A program made the position numbers and the translations under genes. From positions 558,001 through 622,000 of the forward strand of contig NZ_JABWRF020000002.1 in the NCBI RefSeq assembly GCF_014268805.2: a stretch of 64,000 nucleotides of DNA. The letters are read 5' to 3'. Shown in pieces: positions 25,547 through 33,649 of this stretch (positions are counted from its first letter, which is position 1; each line of letters opens with the position of its first letter). This stretch comes from Pseudomonas farsensis (GTDB lineage: Bacteria; Pseudomonadota; Gammaproteobacteria; Pseudomonadales; Pseudomonadaceae). The notes below the pieces were generated by a model that did not search any database, was not told the DNA's origin, and saw only the letters and a program-made list of their open reading frames with translations.

Positions 25547-25661
25547 TGTAGGAGCGGCCTTGCGCCGCGAAAGGGCTGCGAAGCAGCCCCAACGATTCTG
25601 GTGGGTGCTCAGATCCTGGGGCTGCTTCGCAGCCCTTTCGCGGCACAAGGCCGCTCCTACA
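25547..25661. repeat. REP inverted pair
   Basis: TGTAGGAGCGGCCTTGCGCC at the left and GGCACAAGGCCGCTCCTACA at the right, with GCGAAAGGGCTGCGAAGCAGCCCC paired in the interior. It occupies the middle of the gap between the convergent epimerase and MFS genes (25459-25811). Confidence 0.9.
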
Positions 25662-25788
25662 CTGACCGCGTAGACGGCATCGATATGGGGATGGGCGGCC
25701 TGCGATAGGGCCAGAACAGGCCTGCAAATGACTGTGTCCCACGAATTTAAAGCCTTTAGCCTTGCCTGAAATGCCGAACCATCGCGAT

Positions 25789-25807
25789 GGGGCCGCAAAG
25801 CGGCCCC
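25789..25807. terminator. GC-rich hairpin after the MFS transporter gene
   Basis: GGGGCCGC-AAA-GCGGCCCC forms a perfect 8-bp stem directly beside the MFS stop (25812). The poly-T tract is missing, so termination is only possible, not certain. Confidence 0.45.
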
Positions 25808-25811
25808 AACT

Positions 25812-27104
25812 TCAAGCAACTGCCGAAGCACCGACTACAGGCTGTTTCAAAGGCTCGGCCATCACCTCACGCGCCACCTTCCACACCAGCACCGCCGCGA
25901 TGATATCGAACACTGCCAGCACCACGAACAGCGGGCTGTAGCCGATCTTGGTCACCAGAATGCCGAACACCAGCGTAAACACCGCAGCGCCGAGGTACCC
26001 ACACATACCACCCATGCCGGTCGCCGTCGCCACCTGGTCCTTGCTGAAGGAGTCCGAGGTGATCGAGTACAGCGCACCGGAAAGCGTCTGGTGCGCAAAG
26101 CCGCCGATGCACAGCAGCATGATCGCGGTGTACGGGCTTTGCACCAGGCCGATGCACGCCGGCCCGATCATGCAACTGGCGCCGAACACCAGCACCATCT
26201 TGCGCGAGGTGAACAGCGATACTTTCAGGTAACGGTGGAACAGCGGGCTGAGGTAGCCACCCAGCACGCAGCCGATGTCGGCAGCCAGAAACGGCAGCCA
26301 GGCGAACATCGCCACTTCCTTGATGTTCATGTGCCGCTCGGTCATCAGGTACAGCGGAATCCAGGCATTGAAGGTCTGCCAGGCCGGCTCGGAAAGAATC
26401 CGCGCCGAGGCGATGGCGTAGAAGTTGCGGGTCTTGAAGATGCGTTTCCACGCGCCCTTCTCGCGGGTTTGCTGTTTGAAGTGTGCTTCCTGCCCGGAGA
26501 GGATGTAGTCGCGCTCCTCGTCGCTCAGGCGCTTCTGGTCACGCGGGTGCTTGTACAGCAGCATCCACAGCAAGGTCCAGACGATGCCGGACACCCCGAC
26601 CAGCACAAACGCCAACTGCCAGCCGCTGTGCAGGATCGCCCACACCACCAGCGGCGGCGCCAGCACCGCGCCGAGCGATGAGCCGATGTTGAACCAGCCG
26701 ATGGCCACCGACCGTTCCTTGGCCGGGAACCACTCGGTGGTGGCCTTGACCCCTGCCGGCAACCCCGCCGCTTCCGTCAGCCCCAACAACCCACGCATGA
26801 ACGCCATGCTCTGCCAGCCGGTCGCCAGCGCTGCGCCCGCACAGGCCACCGACCAGGCCATGGCGAACACGGCAAAGCCGAGCTTGGTGCCGATGAAGTC
26901 GATAAACCATCCCGCGATGGGCTGCATGAGGGCGTAGCACACCTGCCAGGTGGCGACGATCTTGGCGTATTGCTCGGTACTGATGGAGAGGTCGCTCATC
27001 AAGGTGGGCGCAGCCACCGACAGCGTGTTGCGGGCGAGGTAGTTGACGACGAGCCCAGCCGTGACAAGGCTGACCATCCACCAACGGATGCCTTTGATCT
27101 TCAT
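25812..27104 (-). CDS. MFS transporter, probable hexuronate/aldarate permease (ACS family)
   Basis: Major facilitator of 430 residues and 12 membrane helices. The anion:cation symporter subfamily (ExuT/GudP/GarP) is suggested by LVVNYLARNTLSVAAPTLM near the N-terminus, RGLLGLTEAAGLPAGVKATT with EWFPAKERSVAIGWFN, and the long loop around residue 210. The gene faces the epimerase from the other strand. A TACGAC-type motif lies upstream (27208-27218), so it may be regulated with the uronate genes and provide a second uptake route beside the TRAP system. The exact substrate is inferred from context. Confidence 0.86.
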   Translation of the reverse strand: MKIKGIRWWMVSLVTAGLVVNYLARNTLSVAAPTLMSDLSISTEQYAKIVATWQVCYALMQPIAGWFIDFIGTKLGFAVFAMAWSVACAGAALATGWQSMAFMRGLLGLTEAAGLPAGVKATTEWFPAKERSVAIGWFNIGSSLGAVLAPPLVVWAILHSGWQLAFVLVGVSGIVWTLLWMLLYKHPRDQKRLSDEERDYILSGQEAHFKQQTREKGAWKRIFKTRNFYAIASARILSEPAWQTFNAWIPLYLMTERHMNIKEVAMFAWLPFLAADIGCVLGGYLSPLFHRYLKVSLFTSRKMVLVFGASCMIGPACIGLVQSPYTAIMLLCIGGFAHQTLSGALYSITSDSFSKDQVATATGMGGMCGYLGAAVFTLVFGILVTKIGYSPLFVVLAVFDIIAAVLVWKVAREVMAEPLKQPVVGASAVA

Positions 27105-27207
27105 GGTTCACCTGACTTTTATTTTTAGAGGTGTGGTGTTTGCCCCAACAGGCCGGCAGGGCCAATTGAGACAAATTGTTTCAGGCGAGAGATTGACACG
27201 TCATAGG

Positions 27208-27218
27208 TCGTCGTACAA
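27208..27218 (-). promoter_or_regulatory. Operator-like motif upstream of the MFS gene
   Basis: Minus strand TTGTACGACGA shares the TTGTACGAC core with the porin operator (17059-17070). It lies about 105 nt upstream of the MFS start. No clear -35/-10 pair was identified around it. The remainder of 27105-27377 shows no further gene. Confidence 0.45.
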
Positions 27219-27377
27219 CTAAATTTGAAGGAGCGGATCGTAGTGCTGTTCACCGGGCCCGCAAAGTGGCCCTAGCGATCTGACGTGAAAAGCGTTAGGG
27301 CGCGGATCGGCGCTTTGCTTGCAGCTGAAGCCGCAGACAGCATGTTGTACGATCTCTGCGAGGGAGTTAACTGCGAA

Positions 27378-27896
27378 TCAGCTTGCGCAGTTCAGCTGCT
27401 CGGGACGAATGTCGATGGAGAACAGCGAGGTGTTGCGGGCCAGGTAGAAGTGCTCCTGGTGGAGCTTGAACTTGCGCATCGCCGCCATCAGTTGCGGCTC
27501 CTTGCAAGACATCTGCTCAAGGCCCTGGCGTATCCGCGCTTCCATGCTGGCCTTGGCTTCTTCGGACAGGCTGCTGGGAGCCATGTCGATACGGTAACGG
27601 TAGAAAATCGTGTCGCCGTACATCATGCCGATGAACTCAAGCGTGGTCTGCGCATCCACCGCCCTTGGAAGCGCCGCATTCAACTGCACCAAGGTTGCCG
27701 CAAGCTGCGCCTTTTGCGCCGCACTCTCCTGCTCGGCCTTGTGCGAGAAATAACGGCCAACGCCGACGATTAGCAAGGTTGCGGCGATGCCGAGGTAGAA
27801 ATTACGCGGGTTGCGGCGCTTTTTCGGTGCCAGTTTCATCAACATTTGAGGGTGCTCGTCCTGAGAATTGCTGGCGTCAATCATACGGATCTGCAT
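27378..27896 (-). CDS. Hypothetical protein with one membrane segment
   Basis: Predicted 172-residue protein that I do not recognise. After a polar N-terminus and a basic run (KLAPKKRRNPRN) there is one hydrophobic helix (FYLGIAATLLIVGVGRYF, about residues 33-50), then an Ala/Gln-rich helix and a domain with FIGMMYGDTIFYRYRIDMAP and a conserved-looking MSCKEPQLMAAM. This suggests a single-pass inner-membrane protein with a periplasmic domain. The start may be 27896 (MQIRM) or the later Met at residue 5 or beyond. It ends close to the variable gap behind the MFS gene; no operon partner is seen. Confidence 0.6.
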   Translation of the reverse strand: MQIRMIDASNSQDEHPQMLMKLAPKKRRNPRNFYLGIAATLLIVGVGRYFSHKAEQESAAQKAQLAATLVQLNAALPRAVDAQTTLEFIGMMYGDTIFYRYRIDMAPSSLSEEAKASMEARIRQGLEQMSCKEPQLMAAMRKFKLHQEHFYLARNTSLFSIDIRPEQLNCAS

Positions 27897-28111
27897 CTGC
27901 TGTAGGAAATTGCAGCATGCTAGAGGGCTATTGCCTTATCGAGCGTGAATCACTGCACTGTAAACTAGTTTTTCGACTGGTAAACCACAGTGGATTACAG
28001 TTGAAAAAGGTAGTTAACACGAACCCAGCACATGCCGAATTTACAAGACGATGCCAAGGCCTACATTCCTTTCCCCATCCCTTCTTTGCAAAAGGTCAGG
28101 TTATGGATGAC

Positions 28112-28588
28112 TTACAGGCCGAGTTCAGTCAGGCCCGGGTGATCATCCGGACGACGGCCCAGCGGCCAGTGGAACTTGCGCTCGCTTTCCTTGATAGGCA
28201 TGTCGTTGACGCAGGCGAAGCGACGGTGCATCAGGCCATCGGCTTCAAACTCCCAGTTCTCGTTACCGTAGGAACGGAACCAGTTACCAGAATCATCGTG
28301 CCACTCGTACGCATAACGGACGGCGATGCGGTTGTCGGTAAAGGCCCAGAGTTCCTTGATCAGGCGATAGTCGAGTTCTTTTTTCCACTTGCGCGTGAGA
28401 AAACCTTTGGCCTCTTCGCGATTAGTAGCGAATTCAGCGCGGTTACGCCATTTGGTATCCAGCGTATAGGCCAGCGAAACTTTCTCGGCGTCGCGGCTGT
28501 TCCAACCATCTTCAGCGAGGCGAACTTTTTCAATCGCTGTTTCGCGAGTGAAAGGAGGAAGTGGCGGGCGAGTTTGGGCATTGGACAT
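28112..28588 (-). CDS. DUF1348 family protein (NTF2-like fold)
   Basis: Protein of 158 residues with NTF2-like features: [36 protein letters not shown], and [19 protein letters not shown], followed by [17 protein letters not shown], which identify DUF1348. Members are small cytoplasmic proteins of unknown activity and are often beside TetR regulators. Here a TetR gene lies 59 nt upstream on the same strand, so the two probably form one operon. The gap 27897-28111 downstream has no recognised gene. Confidence 0.85.
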   Translation of the reverse strand: MSNAQTRPPLPPFTRETAIEKVRLAEDGWNSRDAEKVSLAYTLDTKWRNRAEFATNREEAKGFLTRKWKKELDYRLIKELWAFTDNRIAVRYAYEWHDDSGNWFRSYGNENWEFEADGLMHRRFACVNDMPIKESERKFHWPLGRRPDDHPGLTELGL

Positions 28589-28647
28589 GGTAGTGACTCC
28601 AGTCGAGCAGGATAGATAGAATGTGAGGGGTATTTAAAGCGCGCGCG

Positions 28648-29217
28648 TTAAGGCGTGAGCTCTTTCAGCAACATCCGCGCAACGTCCTTTGCATTATCAG
28701 CAGCGTGATAATCACCCATAACTCGCGCCATGGTGATTGCGCCTTCCATCAAAACAAGTAACTGCCTGGCCAAGACCAACGGTTGCTCGGTGTTCAATTG
28801 CTCCGTCAGTTCAAGCGTGTAGTCTAAAAGCTTTTGTTTATGTCGCTTTGCGATCTGGCGGATGGGGTCATCGGGACTCCCAACCTCGCCTGCTGTATTG
28901 ATGAACGCACAGCCACGAAAACCATCGGTTTCGAACCAGCCCTTTAAAACCGTGAACATATTAAGTATGCGGTCATACGGCGTACCGGCCTTGTCGCACT
29001 CTGTTCTAAACCAGTTCATCCAGCGCACATCGCGCGCACTCAACGCCGCAGCAGCCACATCGTCTTTGGTAGCGAAGTGGTTATAAATGCCCTTGCGGGA
29101 CACGCCAGACGTCTTCACCAATAGATCCATGCCTGTGGCATGAATCCCGTTCTCGTAAATGAGTTTCTCGGCGGTGGCGAGGATCTGGTCTCGGTGATCT
29201 ATCGTTGGTCGGCTCAT
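28648..29217 (-). CDS. TetR/AcrR family transcriptional regulator
   Basis: One-component repressor of 189 residues. The N-terminal HTH is plain: HRDQILATAEKLIYENGIHA, then TGMDLLVKTSGVSRKGIYNH and FATKDDVAAAAL. The C-terminal ligand domain includes GWFETDGFRGCAFINTAGEV, found in the subgroup with a C-terminal DUF1956/TetR_C-like domain. The likely target is its own promoter: two ACGRTCGT palindromes lie 15-45 nt upstream (29229-29264). It is upstream of the DUF1348 gene and divergent from the esterase gene, which it may also control. Confidence 0.9.
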   Translation of the reverse strand: MSRPTIDHRDQILATAEKLIYENGIHATGMDLLVKTSGVSRKGIYNHFATKDDVAAAALSARDVRWMNWFRTECDKAGTPYDRILNMFTVLKGWFETDGFRGCAFINTAGEVGSPDDPIRQIAKRHKQKLLDYTLELTEQLNTEQPLVLARQLLVLMEGAITMARVMGDYHAADNAKDVARMLLKELTP

Positions 29218-29228
29218 GGACTCAATGT

Positions 29229-29264
29229 AGAACGGTCGTTCTCTCTAGTCAAGCACGATCGTTT
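29229..29264. promoter_or_regulatory. Double TetR-type operator
   Basis: AGAACGGTCGTTCT (29229-29242) and the centre of AAGCACGATCGTTT (29251-29264) each contain ACG(G/A)TCGT, 23 bp apart, about two helical turns. They lie immediately upstream of the tetR start in the tetR-esterase intergenic region. Confidence 0.6.
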
Positions 29265-29424
29265 GAATTCTCGATCACGTGAGCCAGGCCGGTGTGCGGG
29301 GCTTATGCAAACGGTCAATCGTGCCCATAGCGGGAATATATTTTGCGCGCTAAACATTATCGCGCAATGTACATCTCAAGCACTAAACACCCGCTCATCC
29401 CTGATCCCGCATTGGAGAACCACC

Positions 29425-30444
29425 ATGACCTTTCGCAAAACCTTCGCCATTGCCACATTGACGCTCGGCGCCAGCTTTGGCGCTTTCGCCGCTGGTAGCC
29501 AAGGCGTGGACCAAACCACCCAAGGCTTCCTCGAGGCTCTGGCTGCAGGCGGCGGCAAGCCACTGGAAACCCTGCCGCCGAAAGACGCCCGAGCGGTGCT
29601 GACCGGTGCCCAGGCCAGCGTCAAGGTCGATTTGTCAGGTATTCAGGTCGAGCGCCGTACCATCACGGTCGACGGCCAACCGCTGGAAATCCGGGTAGTA
29701 CGCCCGGAGGGCACCCAGGGTGACCTGCCGGTGTTCATGTTCTTCCATGGCGGCGGCTGGGTGTTGGGCGACTATCCGACCCACGAGCGGCTGATTCACG
29801 ACCTGGTGGTGGGCTCTGGTGCGGCAGCGGTCTACGTCGATTACACGCCATCGCCCGAGGCCCGCTTCCCCACCGCGATCAATCAGGCTTACGCCGCTAC
29901 GCGTTGGGTGGCTGAGCACGGCAAAGAAATCGGTGTGGACGGCACCCGCCTGGCAGTGGCGGGCAACAGCGTCGGCGGCAACATGGCCGCGGTAGTCGCC
30001 ATCAAGGCGAAGGAAGCAGGCACCCCGAAGCTGCGCTTCCAGGCGCTGCTGTGGCCTGTGACGGATGCCAATTTCAACAACGGTTCGTACAACCAATTCG
30101 CCGAAGGGCACTTCCTGACACGCAACATGATGCAGTGGTTCTGGGACAGCTACACCACGGATCCGAAGCAGCGCAACGACATTCACGCATCTCCGCTGCG
30201 CGCCAGCCTGGACCAGCTGAAAGGACTGCCACCGGCACTGGTACAAACGGCTGAAATGGACGTGCTGCGCGATGAAGGCGAAGCCTACGCCCGCAAGTTG
30301 AACGCCGCTGGTGTGCCAGTGACCGCTGTGCGCTACAACGGCATGATCCACGACTTCGGCCTGCTCAACGTCCTCCAGGCAGTGCCTGGAACCCACAGTG
30401 CGATGGACCAGGCTGCCCAGGCGCTCAAGCAGCATCTGAAGTAA
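29425..30444 (+). CDS. Secreted alpha/beta hydrolase (HSL/acetyl-esterase family)
   Basis: Esterase/lipase of 339 residues with a signal peptide from ATG 29425 (MTFRKTFAIATLTLGASFGA). Seen: the oxyanion-hole motif FFHGGGWVLGDYPTHERL, the nucleophile elbow AGNSVGGNMAAV (GxSxG as GNSVG), a DVLRDEGEAYARKL segment carrying the catalytic Asp, and HDFGLLNVL with the catalytic His. Mature enzyme is probably periplasmic. A strong terminator follows. It faces away from the tetR gene across the double operator, so ligand-controlled expression is plausible. The substrate is unknown. Confidence 0.9.
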   Translation: MTFRKTFAIATLTLGASFGAFAAGSQGVDQTTQGFLEALAAGGGKPLETLPPKDARAVLTGAQASVKVDLSGIQVERRTITVDGQPLEIRVVRPEGTQGDLPVFMFFHGGGWVLGDYPTHERLIHDLVVGSGAAAVYVDYTPSPEARFPTAINQAYAATRWVAEHGKEIGVDGTRLAVAGNSVGGNMAAVVAIKAKEAGTPKLRFQALLWPVTDANFNNGSYNQFAEGHFLTRNMMQWFWDSYTTDPKQRNDIHASPLRASLDQLKGLPPALVQTAEMDVLRDEGEAYARKLNAAGVPVTAVRYNGMIHDFGLLNVLQAVPGTHSAMDQAAQALKQHLK

Positions 30445-30453
30445 GGGTAGTAC

Positions 30454-30497
30454 TCAGCCCTGGAGCGCAACAGTGTCGTGCTCCAGGGCTGATTTTT
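30454..30497 (+). terminator. Rho-independent terminator after the esterase gene
   Basis: TCAGCCCTGGAG and CTCCAGGGCTGA form a 12-bp perfect stem with a 15-nt loop and are followed by TTTTTGG. Confidence 0.9.
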
Positions 30498-30861
30498 GGT
30501 CGCTGATAATGGACAATAAAGTCCGTACTTTCAGGCCCTTACGGCCCTCAGGGTTTCAGGCCTCGCTGAAATTCCGCAAAGCTGTCACAACTGCTGAAAT
30601 CAGCCGCTCTGATCAATTGCAAATACAATAAAACCTGTATTTTTAACTTAACAACATGATTTACATCATTTTTTCTTTCCCCACTCCTTCGCAATGGCTT
30701 GGGCAGCAACCGAATCCGGTATGGCCCCCGAGCTGAACGCAAAAACCTTATCAGCCCGCCACAGTTTCAACGCCGCTTCTTGCGCGCTGGCAGGATGTTG
30801 GACTTATTATGTGTCATGGATGGGCATCATAACGCCATCATTTAGCGCAATAGGTTGCCTC

Positions 30862-31173
30862 ATGGCCAGAAGCCTCAGACTGCAAAATAAGCTGCACAGC
30901 CTCTATCTGATAGATGTCGGCATCGCGTTGTTAGATGACGACAACCTTGTCAACAAGCTTTGGACACTTCGCCAGGGCGAATGGCTCGATCTGAATGCGA
31001 CCACTCTCACCTGTGAGCCTCTTCAGAAATATCGGCTGGAGTACATGGTGACCCGGGGGCCTATTCCTGGGCATTGGGCGTATCGCCCATTCGACTCAAC
31101 CGAACTGAACCTTATGTTCACGGCAAAACATTGTGATGACATCGCACACGCGTGGACGCTGGATCGCTTGTAG
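30862..31173 (+). CDS. Hypothetical protein, unrecognised
   Basis: The frame is open from 30694, and ATG 30862 gives a 103-residue product (MARSLRLQNKLHSLYLIDVG); the longer form would be 159 residues. I recognise no family. The later part is moderately acidic and rich in aromatic residues (RGPIPGHWAYRPFDSTELNL). Local base composition is more AT-rich than in neighbouring core genes, and it lies in the glmS-flanking variable zone, which suggests acquired DNA. The ribosome binding site is weak. The gap 30498-30861 has no other supported gene. Confidence 0.35.
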   Translation: MARSLRLQNKLHSLYLIDVGIALLDDDNLVNKLWTLRQGEWLDLNATTLTCEPLQKYRLEYMVTRGPIPGHWAYRPFDSTELNLMFTAKHCDDIAHAWTLDRL

Positions 31174-31374
31174 GCCTATCTGATTTGCTTCTGGTTAGCT
31201 CCCGATAGTCGCCGCCCTAAGTGTCTATTTCTCGAAAGCTGATGAGGTATCCTCCTAGGCGCTCTATGGAAAAAGTGTCGCAGACACCGCATAGAAAACG
31301 CCAGCCAGGGAATCACGAGAGTCGATGACCGGAACGATGGGGTCGTTTTTCCGGTGGCAACACGTAGGGATCTC

Positions 31375-31467
31375 TTACTCATTCATCCGGAGTGCGGGTA
31401 GCCGTCTCGACGGATCTGAATAGTCCACGAGCGCAGCGCCCTTCCAATAGTGATGGAGCTCGGACAT
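31375..31467 (-). CDS. Possible 30-residue ORF or gene fragment
   Basis: Minus-strand ATG at 31467 opens a 30-codon frame beginning MSELHHYWKGAALVDYSDP and ending in TAA. No clear Shine-Dalgarno and no recognised family. The residue composition looks protein-like, so this may be the N-terminal remnant of a larger gene cut during turnover of the region. Confidence 0.2.
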   Translation of the reverse strand: MSELHHYWKGAALVDYSDPSRRLPALRMNE

Positions 31468-31580
31468 CAGAAGCTGATGGTTAAAATTGCTGGCGGATCG
31501 CCCTTAGCACACGGTTGTGGATTTCCAGTTTTCGGAAGCAGCCAGCTTATCCGACTCGCTTCACTGACCTCGAGGCACTG

Positions 31581-31718
31581 ATGCCCAATCCCAAGATTCT
31601 GCTACCTGATCACCAAACCTACGCCGAGGCAGTAGATGTAATGAGGCTGTCCCACGAAGCTGTGGATACTGGCGCGCCTACGATTGGGATGGAAGGGGTG
31701 GATTGGAGGGAGCATTGA
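31581..31718 (+). CDS. Small hypothetical protein (45 residues)
   Basis: ATG 31581 has GAGG (31572-31575) at a 5-nt spacing and encodes a 45-residue acidic protein starting MPNPKILLPDHQTYAEAV and ending VDWREH. Its stop codon lies inside a strong hairpin (31705-31731). I do not recognise a family. An in-frame extension to 31515 lacks an initiation signal. Between 31174 and 31580 only the fragment at 31375-31467 was noted. Confidence 0.4.
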   Translation: MPNPKILLPDHQTYAEAVDVMRLSHEAVDTGAPTIGMEGVDWREH

Positions 31719-31731
31719 GCGAGCTCCCTCC
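31705..31731. terminator. Hairpin between the small ORF and glmS
   Basis: GGAGGGAGC and GCTCCCTCC pair perfectly over 9 bp with a 9-nt loop. A T-run (TTTTTT) follows only some 20 nt later on the plus strand. It separates the convergent small ORF and glmS and may stop transcription from either side. Confidence 0.5.
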
Positions 31732-31804
31732 GTGCATTAAAGCTTTGATTTTTTCAGCACAGCTTTAATTGTCGAAATCCATCGCTGGGCCCTGCTTTAG
31801 CCCC

Positions 31805-33637
31805 CTACTCCACCGTCACAGACTTAGCCAGGTTCCGCGGCTGGTCCACGTCTGTACCCTTCAGCACCGCCACATAGTAAGAAAGCAGCTGCAGCGGAAT
31901 GGTGTACAGAATCGGCGCCAGTGCATCGGCGATGTGCGGCACCTTGATCACGTGGGTGCCTTCGCCGTTGCTCATGCCGGCCTGCTCATCGGCGAACACC
32001 ACCAACTGCCCGCCGCGGGCGCGCACTTCCTGCAGGTTGGACTTGAGCTTTTCCAGCAGCTCGTTGTTCGGCGCCACGGTGACCACCGGCATGTCGCCGT
32101 CGACCAAGGCCAGCGGGCCGTGCTTGAGCTCGCCGGCTGGGTAGGCTTCGGCGTGGATGTAGGAGATTTCTTTGAGCTTGAGCGCGCCTTCCATCGCCAC
32201 CGGGTACTGCGCGCCACGGCCGAGGAACAGGGTGTGGTGCTTGTCGGCGAACAGTTCGGCGGTTTTCTCGACCACATGGTCCATGGCCAGGGCTTCGCCC
32301 AGGCGCGCTGGCAGGCGGCGCAGCTCTTCTACCAGCTCGGCTTCGACGCCGGCGGCAAGCGAGCCGCGCACCTGGCCCAGGGCCAGGGTCAGCAACATCA
32401 GCGACACCAGTTGGGTGGTGAAGGCTTTGGTCGAGGCGACGCCGATTTCCGGGCCGGCCAGGGTCAGCAGGGTCAGGTCGGATTCACGCACCAGCGAGCT
32501 GATGCCAACGTTGCAGATCGCCAGGCTGCCTAGGAAGCCCAGCTCCTTGGCATTGCGCAGCGCGGCCAGGGTGTCGGCGGTCTCGCCCGACTGGGAAATC
32601 GACACCAACAGGGTGTCCGGCTGCACCGCGACTTTGCGGTAGCGGAACTCGCTGGCCACTTCGACCTGGCACGGGATACCAGCCAGGCTTTCCAGCCAGT
32701 AACGCGCGACCATGCCGGCGTGGTAGCTGGTGCCGCAGGCGACGATCTGCACATTGCGCACTTTGGCAAACAGCTCGGCGGCCTGCGGGCCGAAAGCCTG
32801 GACCATGACGTGGTCCTTGCCCAGACGGCCTTCCAGGGTGCGCTGTACCACGGCCGGTTGCTCGTGGATTTCCTTGAGCATGAAGTGGCGATATACGCCT
32901 TTGTCGGCCGCTTCCGCGCCTTCGCTGTGCTGCACGGTTTCGCGCTGCACCGGCTCGCCGGCCTGATCCCAGACCAGTACCTGATCGCGGCGAATTTCGG
33001 CGATATCGCCTTCTTCGAGGTACATGAAGCGGTCGGTGACCTGGCGCAGCGCCAGTTGGTCGGAGGCCAGGAAGTTCTCGCCCAGGCCCAGGCCGATCAC
33101 CAGCGGGCTACCGCTGCGCGCAGCGACCAGCCGGTCGGGCTGACTGGTGCTGATCACTGCAAGGCCGTAGGCGCCGTGCAGGCGCTTCACCGCGGCTTTG
33201 AGCGCGGCGGTCAAGTCGGGGGTGGTCTTGAGCAAATGGTGGATCAGGTGAACGATCACCTCGGTATCGGTCTGCGAGGCAAAGGCGTAGCCCAGGCCCT
33301 TGAGCTCGTCGCGCAGCTCTTCGTGGTTTTCGATGATGCCGTTGTGCACCACCGCCACGTCATGGCCGGAGAAGTGCGGGTGAGCGTTTTCTTCAGTCGG
33401 CGCACCGTGGGTGGCCCAGCGGGTATGGGCGATCCCCAGCTTGCCCAGCAGCGGGTCGGCAGCCACGGCGGCTTGCAGCTCGCTGACCTTGCCGATGCGG
33501 CGGCGACGCTCCAGGCCCTGCTCGCTGAGCACGGCCAGGCCGGCGCTGTCGTAGCCGCGGTATTCCAGGCGCTTGAGGCCTTCGATCAGGATGGCTGTAA
33601 TGTTGCGCTCGGCAACGGCACCTACGATTCCACACAT
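31805..33637 (-). CDS. glmS: Glutamine-fructose-6-phosphate aminotransferase (isomerizing)
   Basis: Makes glucosamine-6-phosphate from fructose-6-phosphate and glutamine, the entry to UDP-GlcNAc synthesis. 610 residues. The N-terminal Ntn-hydrolase domain starts [13 protein letters not shown] with the catalytic Cys at residue 2 exposed after Met removal, and has [16 protein letters not shown]. Two SIS domains follow ([34 protein letters not shown], then [20 protein letters not shown]). The C-terminus NLAKSVTVE is the conserved tail whose coding sequence is recognised by TnsD of Tn7. It lies 12 nt downstream of the DeoR-type gene. Confidence 0.97.
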   Translation of the reverse strand: MCGIVGAVAERNITAILIEGLKRLEYRGYDSAGLAVLSEQGLERRRRIGKVSELQAAVAADPLLGKLGIAHTRWATHGAPTEENAHPHFSGHDVAVVHNGIIENHEELRDELKGLGYAFASQTDTEVIVHLIHHLLKTTPDLTAALKAAVKRLHGAYGLAVISTSQPDRLVAARSGSPLVIGLGLGENFLASDQLALRQVTDRFMYLEEGDIAEIRRDQVLVWDQAGEPVQRETVQHSEGAEAADKGVYRHFMLKEIHEQPAVVQRTLEGRLGKDHVMVQAFGPQAAELFAKVRNVQIVACGTSYHAGMVARYWLESLAGIPCQVEVASEFRYRKVAVQPDTLLVSISQSGETADTLAALRNAKELGFLGSLAICNVGISSLVRESDLTLLTLAGPEIGVASTKAFTTQLVSLMLLTLALGQVRGSLAAGVEAELVEELRRLPARLGEALAMDHVVEKTAELFADKHHTLFLGRGAQYPVAMEGALKLKEISYIHAEAYPAGELKHGPLALVDGDMPVVTVAPNNELLEKLKSNLQEVRARGGQLVVFADEQAGMSNGEGTHVIKVPHIADALAPILYTIPLQLLSYYVAVLKGTDVDQPRNLAKSVTVE

Positions 33638-33649
33638 AAGATGTTGCTC

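Noticed and set aside
31732..31830. Tn7 attachment or transposon end after glmS
   Set aside because: The conserved glmS tail is present, but no Tn7 end repeats, 5-bp duplication or tns genes could be seen.
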